A DNA stretch of 64,000 bases, from assembly GCA_905178155.1 (NCBI GenBank), contig CAJINV010000009.1, positions 1,746,659-1,810,658 on the forward strand, in the 5' to 3' direction. How positions within the stretch are numbered: the first letter of the stretch is position 1; every line of letters starts with the position of its first letter. This stretch comes from Amoebophrya sp. A120 (lineage: Eukaryota > Sar > Dinophyceae > Syndiniales > Amoebophryaceae). The position numbers and the translations under genes were made by a program. The notes under the pieces are model-generated. The model searched no databases. It worked only from the letters and a program-made list of their open reading frames with translations, and was not told the origin of the DNA. This document shows positions 20,339 through 31,171 of the stretch, in pieces.

Positions 20339-21339
20339 TTTTCAACTTCTTTCACCGGGCTCTCTTGTGGCACGAAACTCTAGGTAGGCTAGTTCGACTA
20401 TTTCTAGGTAGCTCTAATCTAAACATAAAGATCTACTCGTCGCTGATTTCGAAAGGCAGAAAAAGTCGCTTTTTTTTGTAACGGAGGAGGCGGAATGAGC
20501 TACAGGTCGGGGAGATAATGTTTCTCTTAACAAAGACAGGCTGATACTGTGCTAAGGGAAAAGGCAAAGCTAGAGCAAAAGTGAGCGAGTGCATGATTTT
20601 CTTATCGGGACAAGGTGAGTTTTACAAAAAAGGAAAGTAAAGACGAGTATTAGGTCGAGGGGTTAATAATACAACGCTCGCAAGATCCGCTTTATCACCA
20701 CTAACTAAAGTTACACCTACACGCTCTCCCCAACACGATAGTACTACTAAAATCTCCTTTGTTCAACGATAAAGCCGCCTTTTAGCTGGTTTGAGCGTTT
20801 TGATGGCATGGATACCCGTATTCTGGCTACAGGTCGAGCTAAAAACGAAAATAACGAAAAAAAAAGGGCAAACTTGCTTTCAGTTTGGCCTTTAACGCGC
20901 TAACTACAGCAACGCGCTTCTGACTTCTTACAGCTAACCACCTTGTTCTAAACCCGTCCCTCCGCACCGCCCGGAGCCCCCGGTTAAAACCCTTCGTTTA
21001 CCAGCTGGTGACTAATCGCCCGGAAAGACAGCCGCCGCTATGTGGATAAAACGTACCCGAGTCCAGGAGCATCGCGAACAAGAACGTCAGGAGTATGGTT
21101 TTTGAAAAAAAACACTCCCTTGGGGAGCGGGATGCGAAACAAAATGCCACTTTTAAGCTTATGCTAAATGAAAATAAAAAACTACACGCGCTACTACAAT
21201 TCACTCTTACGTACTGAAACACTGACAAAAATCCCGTAGAGACTAGACTTCGACATGAGGTCTACGCTGTGACTTTGTTTCGCAGACGAACCCATGGGAG
21301 CGGCAAGATTACATATCATCGAGTCGGAAAAGCAGAAAG
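20339..21339. other. Intergenic, no supported gene
   Basis: Only short frames on both strands. No repeat or RNA gene is recognised. Confidence 0.6.
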
Positions 21340-22950
21340 CTACCCGATGCCAAGTCGATCGCTCTTCTTGATGACAATCTTTTTCTTTCCTCGACCAGCA
21401 GCAGGTTGCTGAGCTGCTTGATCACCAGTCTTCCTCCTCGGCCCCCTCTTCTTCCGCTTAGCAAGATGAGGCGCGGGGTGTGCTAGAATCGAATCCCGAA
21501 GAACAACTGCAGCAGCTCGCGCTTTGCCGATGTCATCACCATGGTCCTCGACATAAACAGTTCGGTGGATCGACTCTTTGACCCCAGCAGGCGTGATGAC
21601 TGGCACGATGACCCGAAAACACCCCTTCCAGCTGCTGGCAGCTGCACTAGCTCCGGTCTTCCACCACGTTATCCCCTTGAGCCCAGCAAGAGTATCACTC
21701 TTGGGCGGTGCTACCTTTCCTGGCATAAATGCAGCATCAAGGAGCATTTTCTTCTTTGGCTTTTTACTTTTAACAGTTTCGGTCGGGGGAGCAACTGCAG
21801 GGCGATCGAGGATGGAGACAAGAACTTCATCGGCTTTCCGCTGCTTGATGGACCGCATGTGCCGGAACGCCGTGAAGAAAGAGCGAAACTTTTTACCAGC
21901 AAATGCCGGGACCCGAAGGGGCGCAACAGCAGGTCTGCCTCCACCAGCATCATCGTCAGAGGATGAGGAAATGGACACCGTAGAAGACGAACATGCATCA
22001 GAGTTGTTGTTCAAATCGCGCGCCCAGGACCATCCAATTACTTCGAAGTCGTCAAACCCGTCAAAAGCGTCATCCTCACGCTCAAGATCATCACCAGCGC
22101 CTTCAAGTTTACTCCGCTTCGTCTGCTTCTGGTTGAAGATCGTCTCACACTCGGCGCAGAAACATAGCACACTGCCGATTGATCCGCTAGCAGGGTTGAC
22201 GTCGACCTTGTACTCACTAAACTGCACAACTTCGGCCTGCAGGGCGAGATACTGCGACGCAACTTCTCTCTGGTGTTCCTCAGCAGCACCAAGAACTGGC
22301 TCACAAAAGAGATCATCATCACCAGGACCGATGGCACTAGAAGCAAGAAGATCACGATCATCGTCAAGAAGGAATAGAGACCGATACTGCGACACTGAAC
22401 AGAGGGACACGAGTTTATTTATCATCTCCTTCTTCTTCGTAACCGGTGCGCCGTTTGCGTTGATAGCAGTGGATACATCAGGAATGGACTTGACGTGCTT
22501 GACCTGTGCCTCAACGTCAGCCCAAAGCTGCAGCGGGGTTCCTAGGCACTCGGGGAGGTGCCACCCCCTACCCGGTCGGAGCGGACAAAGCTGCTGGTGG
22601 TGAAAAATCCGCTTCAACTCGTCAAACCTGTGAAGCTGTCGATGAAGAGCCCCGACAACTACCGGCCTGCGCTGCATGGCATCCCCGCGGAACTGGATCG
22701 CGAAGCGGGTATCACTGAGAGGAGCGGACACAATCTTGCATGTCGGGCAAGAGCTGTACCCGGCGTACCCCGGCGCAACTTGAACGTCATGGATCTTCTT
22801 CAAGTCGGGATCACTGAACTCGCCGCCATGGCCGAACCAAGCGAAAGCAGTACGCCCGTGCGGGTCGATGTCAAAGCAATCATCTTCAGCCCCGAGCCCT
22901 TGGTAGTGGTCAGCCCACCACTGTCGCTCCTTCTTGATGACCTCGGGCAT
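21340..22950 (-). CDS. Hypothetical protein with AP2-like C-terminal region
   Basis: 536 residues. The N-terminal half has two Cys pairs (SSCPTCKI near 68 and LCFCAEC near 262) and a mixed alpha/beta composition, and then an acidic/Ser-rich linker. Residues about 425-490 read GITWWKTG ... SSWKGCFRVIV ... TVYVEDHGDDIGKARAAAV. The spacing of aromatic and hydrophobic positions and the A-x-x-AAV helix resemble AP2 DNA-binding domains that are common in alveolates. The tail is Lys/Arg-rich, consistent with a nuclear location. The codons just upstream (WFDFYLTDKHA) look coding but are cut off by TGA five codons earlier, so the N-terminus may be extended by splicing. The AP2 assignment is tentative. 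Confidence 0.6.
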   Translation of the reverse strand: MPEVIKKERQWWADHYQGLGAEDDCFDIDPHGRTAFAWFGHGGEFSDPDLKKIHDVQVAPGYAGYSSCPTCKIVSAPLSDTRFAIQFRGDAMQRRPVVVGALHRQLHRFDELKRIFHHQQLCPLRPGRGWHLPECLGTPLQLWADVEAQVKHVKSIPDVSTAINANGAPVTKKKEMINKLVSLCSVSQYRSLFLLDDDRDLLASSAIGPGDDDLFCEPVLGAAEEHQREVASQYLALQAEVVQFSEYKVDVNPASGSIGSVLCFCAECETIFNQKQTKRSKLEGAGDDLEREDDAFDGFDDFEVIGWSWARDLNNNSDACSSSTVSISSSSDDDAGGGRPAVAPLRVPAFAGKKFRSFFTAFRHMRSIKQRKADEVLVSILDRPAVAPPTETVKSKKPKKKMLLDAAFMPGKVAPPKSDTLAGLKGITWWKTGASAAASSWKGCFRVIVPVITPAGVKESIHRTVYVEDHGDDIGKARAAAVVLRDSILAHPAPHLAKRKKRGPRRKTGDQAAQQPAAGRGKKKIVIKKSDRLGIG

Positions 22951-24295
22951 CGCGTGCTTGTCGGTGAGGTAAAAATCGAACCATGTTCATGATTCATTTG
23001 TGCAAGTTCTTCACCATCAAGGCTTATTCTCAGTCTCTTCTTCGCTCAGCTTGCGTCATCACGAGGACGAGCAACTACCCACTCATTCACTCTTTGGCAC
23101 ATATTCGCTGCTTTTCTTCTCGGTTTCAAGAAGCGTTATTTGGAACACAAGCAGTACAACAACTCAATCGCAGCCATCAAATCACACAACACATCGCCCT
23201 CGCTATTATTTATTTGAGATTTTGTATTTGTTTTCTGGTCTATTTTGCAGTAGATCACGCAACAGATCTCGGGAACGCATCGCGTCGGAAGGGGACCTTC
23301 ATTCATATTTGTGTGCGAAATTGTTGTTACTTTCTGATATCAAATAATTTGAATTTCATTTTCAACTCAAAGAAGGTCAAATGAAGTTCAAAAGTATCAC
23401 CCAATTTAGCCATTGGCGTACTTAGAGTGACCGCTTTCTAATAAATCTGCAAAGAAAGAGAATGAAACGCGATTTCCATTTGGTAGAAAATCGAAGCGAA
23501 AACGCCAGTGCCGGCGAGTTATAGTAAAGTTGGAGAACATAAACAAACAAGCAAATTAGTTCTGATTCTGGAGAAACCTCATCTGACAATCAACAGTTGT
23601 TGGCTTTTGGAATAAGTACTTATCTGTCATCGACGTCAATGCCATAAAATTGGCATCTGAAGGCGGCATATTCGTGAAGTTCTCTGATAAGGTAGATGTC
23701 ACTGGCACCGAGAGACAGGCGAGACCCCACAAAACACTGAGTCACACAATCACATGCACTTACTAGTTCAGATTCGTTATTTCTGTTGCCTTACGCTTGC
23801 GGTACCGCTAGAAATGCGGCCCACACGATGGAGGAACCACAACCACCAGGGTTTCTCTGCTCCTGTATAGAAGACTGGACCCCCTGCTGGAAGATGAAGC
23901 TACCAGTACCAGCACGAAGTAATAGGTTAGAACATTTTACAAATTAAGTACAACTTTCCGATCGGATTGTGATTCGGATTCCGAATCGGAGCGGAGCAAT
24001 GATCTTCAAAACAATATAAAATTACTACTTCTACCTAGTATTAACAGCAAACACACCGAGGTGGGCATGCCGTTTATCTTTTTGCTCTACAACACTTCAG
24101 GTGATATACTTGAATCGATTCAATCATACACAGTGTCACAAGCAGGGAAACCAAAAAATCTGGAAAATAGTTCAAACGGAGGCGGCTGAAAGGACGAGCT
24201 ACCAACTGATCCGAAGAATCATAAAATCTTGATCTTCCAAATGTTGCATACTAGAAACCACGGCAAAAAACAGTCAAACTACTACAGGTGTTGCC
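22951..24295. other. Intergenic, no supported gene
   Basis: AT-richer spacer. A 133-codon plus frame at 22983-23384 has no domain and overlaps another frame. Nothing else is seen. Confidence 0.6.
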
Positions 24296-26221
24296 CTACG
24301 AATCCCAGGAAATCTGAAAACTCAAGATTTTATTGGGCACCTCCTGGCGAAACTGCATTCCATTGTGGTCTTCATAAAACTCGCGCAGGATGTCCAGGAC
24401 GGCTTGTCGATGCACCTCGAGTCCCGTGGCGCGCGCGTAGACAGCTCCATTTCCCACTGCCGCCTTCTCCTCTTGCTGGAGCAACCGCTTCCACTGGGCC
24501 GACTGATACAGCTTCGCCATTCCTCGGCTCTCCCACGTGGGAAAGGCCGCCTCAAAGACCTCCGCGCCGACCGTAACACGCACCTGAAACATGTCGACCA
24601 AGGGCCCGATTTCCCGCTGGTGCTCGTCCTTCGCGACATACTTACACCGGAGTTGCTCAGCAGTGCACACACTGAGCAGGGAAAAGGAGAGGAAAGAGTT
24701 CTTGCTAACCCTTTTCTTGTCGTGCTCATGGAAGGCGACGTCAACGGATCCGTGCATCTGCGAGGCACCTGTATCAAATTGATGCATTCTTGACGATAAC
24801 AAGTACAGCAAATGAGCATGAGGACATCTTTTTCCCATTGAGGAGTCGCTGGTTTTGATGTCCATGTTCCAAAAGATCTCTGAAAAAAATCAAAAGTTCG
24901 AAGTGTAAGCGAGTGGGAGGGACTGGGACGAGCATATCAACATGACTACCAAACAACTTCTATCGAAGTTGGCAGTAATCATCCGCGCGCGAGCGGCCGA
25001 TGAATTCATTGTACCAACCCGTCGGCTCTGAATATGCAAAAAATAAATACACATAAGTACGCAATGGAATTGCACAGCAGCATCTAGTTATGAATAGCGA
25101 GCACACACAGACACACACGCACAGACACACTACTTACCTGCCAACGTTGCAACCTGGACGCACTTCGCAAATGTCCCGCGCAAAACCGGAGCCAAATGCT
25201 CCGCGCGTTTCGTCACAGCGATCTTCGTGAGATAGGCCGGATTGAGCAGGACATCGTCGATCGGATTAAGGTAGTCGCCGATCTTTCTCAAGCAGTCGAG
25301 CGGAAGCACAGGCGGTTGCTTTTTTCCAGCTGCCCTTCGCGCGTTCAAGTATCGCGTTTGGTTTTCCGCCAGACTCATGTTCAAGGCCACCCACGAAGTC
25401 CGGTTGCTTGGTAGTCGTACGTGCGCGTTGTACTTCTCAGCTGTGTTCAGCTCTTCGAGTCTGTGCACCCTCGAAGGAACGACTGGCCGCGCGCCACTAT
25501 TTGTGGTCTCGTTCTCGTCAGTCTTGCTACTCTGCCTTTCTTCCCGTGCCAGTTTTGGACTGACTTGACTGTTTCTCGACGTTACCCACACAAGACAGCA
25601 GCCCGCTAATTTACCTGAAGGCAAACATACAAACTAAAACTCTACTGAAGTCTATTAATATTATTAATAATGCAGCTCACGAACAAGACCCAGTCGCAGT
25701 CCCGTGTAGTCATAGCAACGTCACACGTGGTTCTAGTACTAGTACCAATCCATGACAGACGATAAAAACGATAATTAATGCGCTTCTTGTATTCAATGCT
25801 TTCGATCGATATGCATCATGTCGGTACTTTATTGTACGCCAATGCGTGTATACTCTCATACAATCAACATGAAAACAACCATAGGTGAAAACGACTGATG
25901 AAGAGACATATAATTTTTACGAAGATGATTTATACCTTGCAACTGGCCTCCTCCCTTAGTGATGGAGAATGAAAACCGGCCTTCCTCAGCAGCACGACGG
26001 CACGCGATGTGATTATGCAGATCCTCTTCGAGCGGAACGCGAAATTTGGCCAATTTTGTTACACGCTGCATCGTCTTCAGGGTCTCTTTTGGCCCGAGGC
26101 TTTGCATTTGTTGTGTCAATTGGTCGTGGTCGCGCGTGTAGCCTTGGATGAAGGCGGCGCAACGCTCCTCAACCCATTTGCCACACTGCGACGACACGCC
26201 CGAGGGCGCATGATTTGACAT
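24296..26221 (-). CDS. Three-exon hypothetical protein with F-box-like motif
   Basis: Exons are 26221-25936, 25614-25138 and 24879-24296. Both introns (321 and 258 bp) are GT-AG and phase 1. The donors are CAAG|GTATAA and CAG|GTAAGT; the acceptors are CCTTCAG and TTTTTTCAG. Each join restores one reading frame of 448 residues. Exon 1 holds a helical, basic N-terminus. Exon 2 has LPLDCLRKIGDYLNPIDDVL, which follows the leucine and charge pattern of an F-box, and so suggests (weakly) a link to SCF ubiquitin ligases. Exon 3 encodes a charged, mixed-fold C-terminus (KLYQSAQWKRLLQQEEKA). No other family is recognised. A third intron inside exon 3 is possible but not needed, because the frame stays open. 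Confidence 0.7.
24880..25137 (-). other. GT-AG intron 2 of the three-exon gene
   Basis: Consensus CAG|GTAAGTAG donor and a T-rich TTTTTTCAG acceptor. Phase 1, joining G to AG to give a Glu codon. Confidence 0.75.
25615..25935 (-). other. GT-AG intron 1 of the three-exon gene
   Basis: Donor GTATAA after CAAG; acceptor TTGCCTTCAG. Phase 1, joining G to GT to give a Gly codon. It contains the GTTCTAGTACTAGT motif at 25730. Confidence 0.75.
25730..25743 (+). repeat. GTTCTAGTACTAGT motif, copy 2 of 3
   Basis: Identical 14-mer inside intron 1 of the three-exon gene. Confidence 0.6.
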
Positions 26222-26877
26222 TCTGCGGCTTTGTAAGGATTCAAGACGGGAAATGAAGTCAAGCCTACGACTGGAAAAAATACGCTTCTCGAAAGCTCAC
26301 TTTTACTTTCTCAGACTGTACCTACTAGAATTGTCGTACATAGCATATTGTAAGCGAGAGCCATCACTTAGTACAGTCTCTCTGTGCAGTAAAATCTGCA
26401 CGTTGATGTTATAATACAGAAAAGAGCGGCAGCAGCTAGATAGCGACTTTGACGTTCTCTCTAGTTTGTTTTCGATATCGCTTTGGATTTCGGCTTCGCT
26501 CTCGCTGCCGATTCAATACAATTTGGTTTATTGATGCCATCAACAGCGAGGAGAGGCTGCAGCTCTGTCTCTGAAAAAGACGATTGTGGATCTTAAAAAT
26601 GAAAAAGCGAAGAAGGCGAACACCAGCAGCAGCAGCCGAAAGTCCGGCAACAACGTTCACTTTTAATTTGTTGCTGCTCTCATCTAGAAACAACAGTTCC
26701 AGCTCGGGAGCGGGAAGTCTTCGACTACTCGAACTCATATTCGAATCAAGGCCGTCCTTTGTCTGGTGAACATGAAGAGAAGCGCTCATCTCATTCGCTT
26801 GGCATTACTCGCGACGTAGTTGTTTAACACAGATTGCTTTTGCGATGTATGTGCAAGTAGTTCATCTTGCTCACCTA
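26222..26877. other. Intergenic, weak ORF only
   Basis: A minus-strand frame of 117 codons (26436-26789) is basic and Ser-rich with no recognised domain. It may be upstream untranslated sequence of the neighbouring gene. Not called. Confidence 0.5.
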
Positions 26878-29800
26878 TCATTTCTTCTTCCCCTTCCCCT
26901 TCTTCCCTCCACCTCCCCCAAACTGCCCGCGAATTGCCGTGGGCGGTAATACCTCGTCCGGCCCGACGGGTAGTGTTTCGCCCGGGCCCAACCGGCTCTG
27001 CACGTACTGCTTGAGGTCTCGCAAAACCTTCACCTGCTCAAGCTTTTGCTTCGACAGGAGATCCCAGTAGATGCCGGTAGGTTGTGGCTTTGCCTTTTTC
27101 TCCCGGGGAATGCGGATCACTTTTGTCGGCGTGAGAATGATGTCCACACAAACGTCGTGGGGAAGCAAGTATGGTTCTTGTGAGCCCGGCACGCTGGCTC
27201 CTTGACACGATGCTGATTTTTCCGGTAATAAAGCGTTTTCAGCATGTTCTCCCACTCGTCCCTCGTCGCCGGCCGCGCTGTCATCCGTCTGTTTCTTTCC
27301 TGGCGGAGGTGGTATGTCCGTGCAGAGTTGGCAATCGTGGACGTGGGTCAGGACCGGCGTGTTCTCGTCGATCTGGCCCATCATTCGCAGCACGCCGTAC
27401 TCGATCTCCGCGAAGCCCTCGCCTTTGCCTATCCGCGCGCCGTTCTCCGGGTTTACCGCGACGCTGCCGATGACCACCAAATCCACCTTCAGGCTGATTT
27501 CGTCAAAGTCCAGCCGCTTCCCGATCGCGTTCGCGCCGCCGCTTGTAGACACGTAGGCGAGCGCCTGGCTCAACGAGTTTTCGTTTTCCCGACGCCACGT
27601 TTCGAGAATCGCGGGCGTGATCTTGCTGAAAAAGCCCTTCAGCAACCGCGGCTGCGGGACCAGCAGGGTCTTGTTCTGCTTCAGCGTGTTGAACCGGATC
27701 TGCTTCTGTGGTGTGTCCGGGTTCACCTTAACGACAGTGGCGGCGATGAATTCTGGAATGTTCAGAATTTGCTCCGCGGCGCCGGCGGCGTTCTTGAAGT
27801 TGGGAATCCGGTGGTGCACGGGGCGCGGAAATTCGGCGAGATTGTGTTTCTCAAGGTAGTCCCAGATACGGTGCCGGATCGCCCATTTCCAGTCGGTGTT
27901 GGGCCTCGTCGTCGTGGTGCTGGAGGCCGAGGACAGGAGCACGTCCGACTTCGTCTTGGAATTCGGCCGAGGTGGCTGGGCGGTGCTGTTTTCTTTCTTG
28001 CCGCTCTGAAGATCGCCTGGGCTGGAAGCGTGCTTCGTCGCGGCCGCTGCGTCTATCTCCTCGGTTTCAGCATCTTCACAGTTGGCGTTTGCCGGTGCCT
28101 TACCCTTGTTCCAACGCCCCCTGCCCCGCGTGCGGGGCTTTTTTTCCTTCTCGTCCGCACCGTCTGCGCGGGCCTGCTCAGTGACAATATCGTCTTCGGC
28201 GCGAAGAGCCGTGGGTTTGTTCAGTTCCTTGCGGAGGTCCGCGCTAGATGAAATAGCAGCAACGTTTTTCCGCGCTTTTCCGTCATCCTCACTTCTGCTG
28301 CTGCAACTAACGAAAGGCACCCCCTTCCCGTTGTCTGCCGAGAGGTTCGCGGTTGTAAGCAAATCTGCACCTCCGACATGCGTCGCGACCAGCGCGTCGG
28401 CGAAAGCCCTACCTGACCGAAAGGCCGCACCTATGTTGTTGCCGCACAGCCAGTCGCCCACGACGCCTAGCCTGTGCTCAGCCTCATACAAGAAGCCTCC
28501 GGTCGCTCCTGAGTCGCTTGTCGTGACCGGCAGCTGATTCGCGGGAAGTGCTGCGCCCCACAGCTGCAGGTGGCGGACCTTCACATCAAAATCGACGTTT
28601 TTATCTGCGACGGTGCTGCTACCGAAGCCAAAGCTTATAGCGACAGCGTCTGGAAGGTTTGTGCAAAATTCGCGAAATGCTCTGCATACCGCAGTCGTGA
28701 CAGTCTCAAAAACGTCATTCGGAATGTTTTCTTGTGGGCACTTATGCTTGCTCGCAAATTCAGGCGTTGTCAGAATTGTCCAAAATTGGGTGCTTTCTTT
28801 CCCCGTCAGCTTGATGTGGTCATGAAGATCTTTTTTCTGGCCATACTTTCGGCTGTTGTTAGCCACAGTTTTCAGAACGGGATGGTTTTCAATGTTGAAA
28901 AGCCAGGGCGAAGATGAAGCGCCCTGCGGTGCAGGAAGGGTCGTCCCGACACCAGCACCAAGATTCGTTTCCAGCACGATTGAGAACTGCGATAAGATGT
29001 CCAGTTTGTTGCTGCTCGGACGATACGGCTCCGCAGCCTTACCTTTACCTTTTCCTTTGTTGCTGCCTCGTATCGCGGGGTCAAAGTCAAAGCTTAAGTT
29101 ATCTTTTTCTTTCACTGTCTCCGATTTCATCTCCTCCTCCTGGCTCTTTCTTCTCGCGTCCGAAGCCTCGTCGCCGCTGACGAATCGGCATTTGAGATAT
29201 TTAGACGCAATCTGGGAGTGCCGGATCCAAGCCGTGTCGATGAGTCTGGTGGCACATTTGCCGCAGTGCGCAATCACCAAATGCGTGTACTTCTCCTTTC
29301 GCCACGTTTGGTTCTCCTTAAGCAGCCAATGGTCTTTCGCGAAGTAAATTTCGGAAATCCATGTCTTCAAGTGCAGGGGGTATCGAGGACAAGAATTCAC
29401 TAGATACTGCGGCAGTGCAGCGACGCCTGCGTGAGCGATCGCACCACCACCAGCCTCAGCACGAACCGTTTTCGGATTTTTCCTTGTCTCATCGGATGAT
29501 ATGTTTGTGGCAGTCGCTGCGGCGGACCTGGCACTTGTTGGCAGAAGTAACACGTCCTCTTTGATGTCAGCTAGCCTATTGCTATTGTCTGCCTTGTTTC
29601 CTTCTACAGCTGCGTTATAATTTCCGCCCTCTGTGACTGTGCGCGTTCGAAACTGTTTTCCTTCTTTTTTCTGATTCTGGCCGAGGCAATACTCCAGGTT
29701 GAGAACTTCTGTTTTCGGATCGACCCGCCGCACAATCCCGGCGTCCAGGAGTTCCTGGGCTTCTCCTTCGGTGAACCCGCGGAAGACCTGACACGCATGA

Positions 29801-30114
29801 TCGACAGCGACGGCGGAATTGTCGAAAACTCGAGAACTGCACCGCCCGCCGGGGTAGACCTTGCCCGTGTCGAAAACGGCGCACTTGATGCCTGCGCCAC
29901 TCAGCCTGTGTGCCAGCGCTAGCCCCGAAATGCCACCCCCGATAATTGCCACATTGGACGACACGCAGTCGTCAACAGCGGTTGCGCTTTTGCCCTTCTC
30001 GTCTCCATTTTTTGGCGTATTTGTATTTCCGACATTCTTGGTGTGGCCCCGCATCAGATCGGGCCATAAATTAAAGACAACTTCAATTATATAACTCGTC
30101 GGGGACGGGGACAA
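26878..30114 (-). CDS. Fusion of renalase-like FAD oxidoreductase and MTHFSD/5-formyl-THF cyclo-ligase-like domain
   Basis: 1078 residues, one exon. Near residue 55 is a Rossmann dinucleotide motif (VAIIGGGISGLALAHRL), then YPGGRCSSR and VDHACQVF, as in renalase-type flavoproteins. The flavoprotein part closes near 540-575 with VVGDWLCGNNIGAAFRSGRA, the usual FAD-contacting end of the fold. After a Ser/Lys-rich linker, residues about 743-1040 match the MTHFSD/COG0212 family: WAIRHRIWDYLE, FPRPVHHRIPNF, VKVNPDTPQ, LLVPQPRLLKG and EIEYGVLRMMG. Renalases oxidise aberrant NAD(P)H isomers. The cyclo-ligase superfamily handles 5-formyl-THF, although MTHFSD's own reaction is not settled. A Lys/Gly-rich tail ends the protein. 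The first ATG is used; MRGHTKN a few codons in is an alternative. Confidence 0.85.
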   Translation of the reverse strand: MSPSPTSYIIEVVFNLWPDLMRGHTKNVGNTNTPKNGDEKGKSATAVDDCVSSNVAIIGGGISGLALAHRLSGAGIKCAVFDTGKVYPGGRCSSRVFDNSAVAVDHACQVFRGFTEGEAQELLDAGIVRRVDPKTEVLNLEYCLGQNQKKEGKQFRTRTVTEGGNYNAAVEGNKADNSNRLADIKEDVLLLPTSARSAAATATNISSDETRKNPKTVRAEAGGGAIAHAGVAALPQYLVNSCPRYPLHLKTWISEIYFAKDHWLLKENQTWRKEKYTHLVIAHCGKCATRLIDTAWIRHSQIASKYLKCRFVSGDEASDARRKSQEEEMKSETVKEKDNLSFDFDPAIRGSNKGKGKGKAAEPYRPSSNKLDILSQFSIVLETNLGAGVGTTLPAPQGASSSPWLFNIENHPVLKTVANNSRKYGQKKDLHDHIKLTGKESTQFWTILTTPEFASKHKCPQENIPNDVFETVTTAVCRAFREFCTNLPDAVAISFGFGSSTVADKNVDFDVKVRHLQLWGAALPANQLPVTTSDSGATGGFLYEAEHRLGVVGDWLCGNNIGAAFRSGRAFADALVATHVGGADLLTTANLSADNGKGVPFVSCSSRSEDDGKARKNVAAISSSADLRKELNKPTALRAEDDIVTEQARADGADEKEKKPRTRGRGRWNKGKAPANANCEDAETEEIDAAAATKHASSPGDLQSGKKENSTAQPPRPNSKTKSDVLLSSASSTTTTRPNTDWKWAIRHRIWDYLEKHNLAEFPRPVHHRIPNFKNAAGAAEQILNIPEFIAATVVKVNPDTPQKQIRFNTLKQNKTLLVPQPRLLKGFFSKITPAILETWRRENENSLSQALAYVSTSGGANAIGKRLDFDEISLKVDLVVIGSVAVNPENGARIGKGEGFAEIEYGVLRMMGQIDENTPVLTHVHDCQLCTDIPPPPGKKQTDDSAAGDEGRVGEHAENALLPEKSASCQGASVPGSQEPYLLPHDVCVDIILTPTKVIRIPREKKAKPQPTGIYWDLLSKQKLEQVKVLRDLKQYVQSRLGPGETLPVGPDEVLPPTAIRGQFGGGGGKKGKGKKK

Positions 30115-31171
30115 AAGAAAAGAGAGAGAAAATAACGAAATGAAAAATGCGAGGGTGGTGGAGAAATGACTCGATACGTCTACGTCCTGATACTGATCGT
30201 AGAGAGATGAAGATTGATGTAGTCGTCGATGTAATCTGAGTATGTTGACGAGAGCTCATGCTCGATGTCAGTCCTGGTGGAGCCTAATTTTTCACAGAGA
30301 GACACAAATGTCTTACTTTTTGCCAGGATTCACGCCGACATGGGCATCGCGGTGGCGACTTTTTCCTTTCGTGGCTCATCAGATCGAGAAGGAACTTGTC
30401 TCGTCGACCACGTTGAAGACAACAGAAGATGCACTGCATCACTTAAAATAACCACTGAAAATAAATGGTGCGTGCGACCTTCTCCTGAAAAGACCGACAT
30501 ATTACGTCCTCGCGCGCCGTCATAAACAATACCCAATTCATTTGAATTCCTTCAACGTGATTTATTTTTTTTTTGGATAATAGAACATGAGCGGCGGACC
30601 TCGCGCCACGCGGTTTCTGGCAACAGCCAACGTCTGAATTCGAGCCTGGAGCTGGCGACCTTTATCAGGTTACAACAAGATAGCCGACATGGATTGGGTT
30701 CTGAGGAGCACAACAGTCGTGCGGTGTACGTGTACAAGTCTGCTTTACAATCATCATTATCATCATCTGCTTGTAAAAAAAATCGGGCCAGCACTCTCGT
30801 CTTTAATGCCAGCATTTTCTGGCGTGCGGGCTACGGTCTGAAGCTAATAAATCCTTCTGAGACCACGACGAGTAGGTCCTTTGTAAGAGCTTGCATAAGC
30901 TTATACACCGTTGCGAGAGCAGCAAAAAAATCAATATCAACATAAAGATATACATAAGGCAGTGCACTTTCCTTAGCACTTCACCTCAAAAATGCATGCA
31001 GCATGGCTCATTCTGAACCTGAACCACCTACCAAAAAGGGCATGCTAATGCGTCAGCAAAGTTCAAAACAAAATCAAACTTGTCGTCTTGAGTTTTGCGG
31101 ATTTATTTTGCCATCTACGAACGTACGTTCATAGAATGGTCCTTCTCAAGAATCACGGTGGGCGTCTCTAG
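30115..31171. other. Intergenic, no supported gene
   Basis: Short frames only on both strands. No repeat or RNA gene is recognised. Confidence 0.6.
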
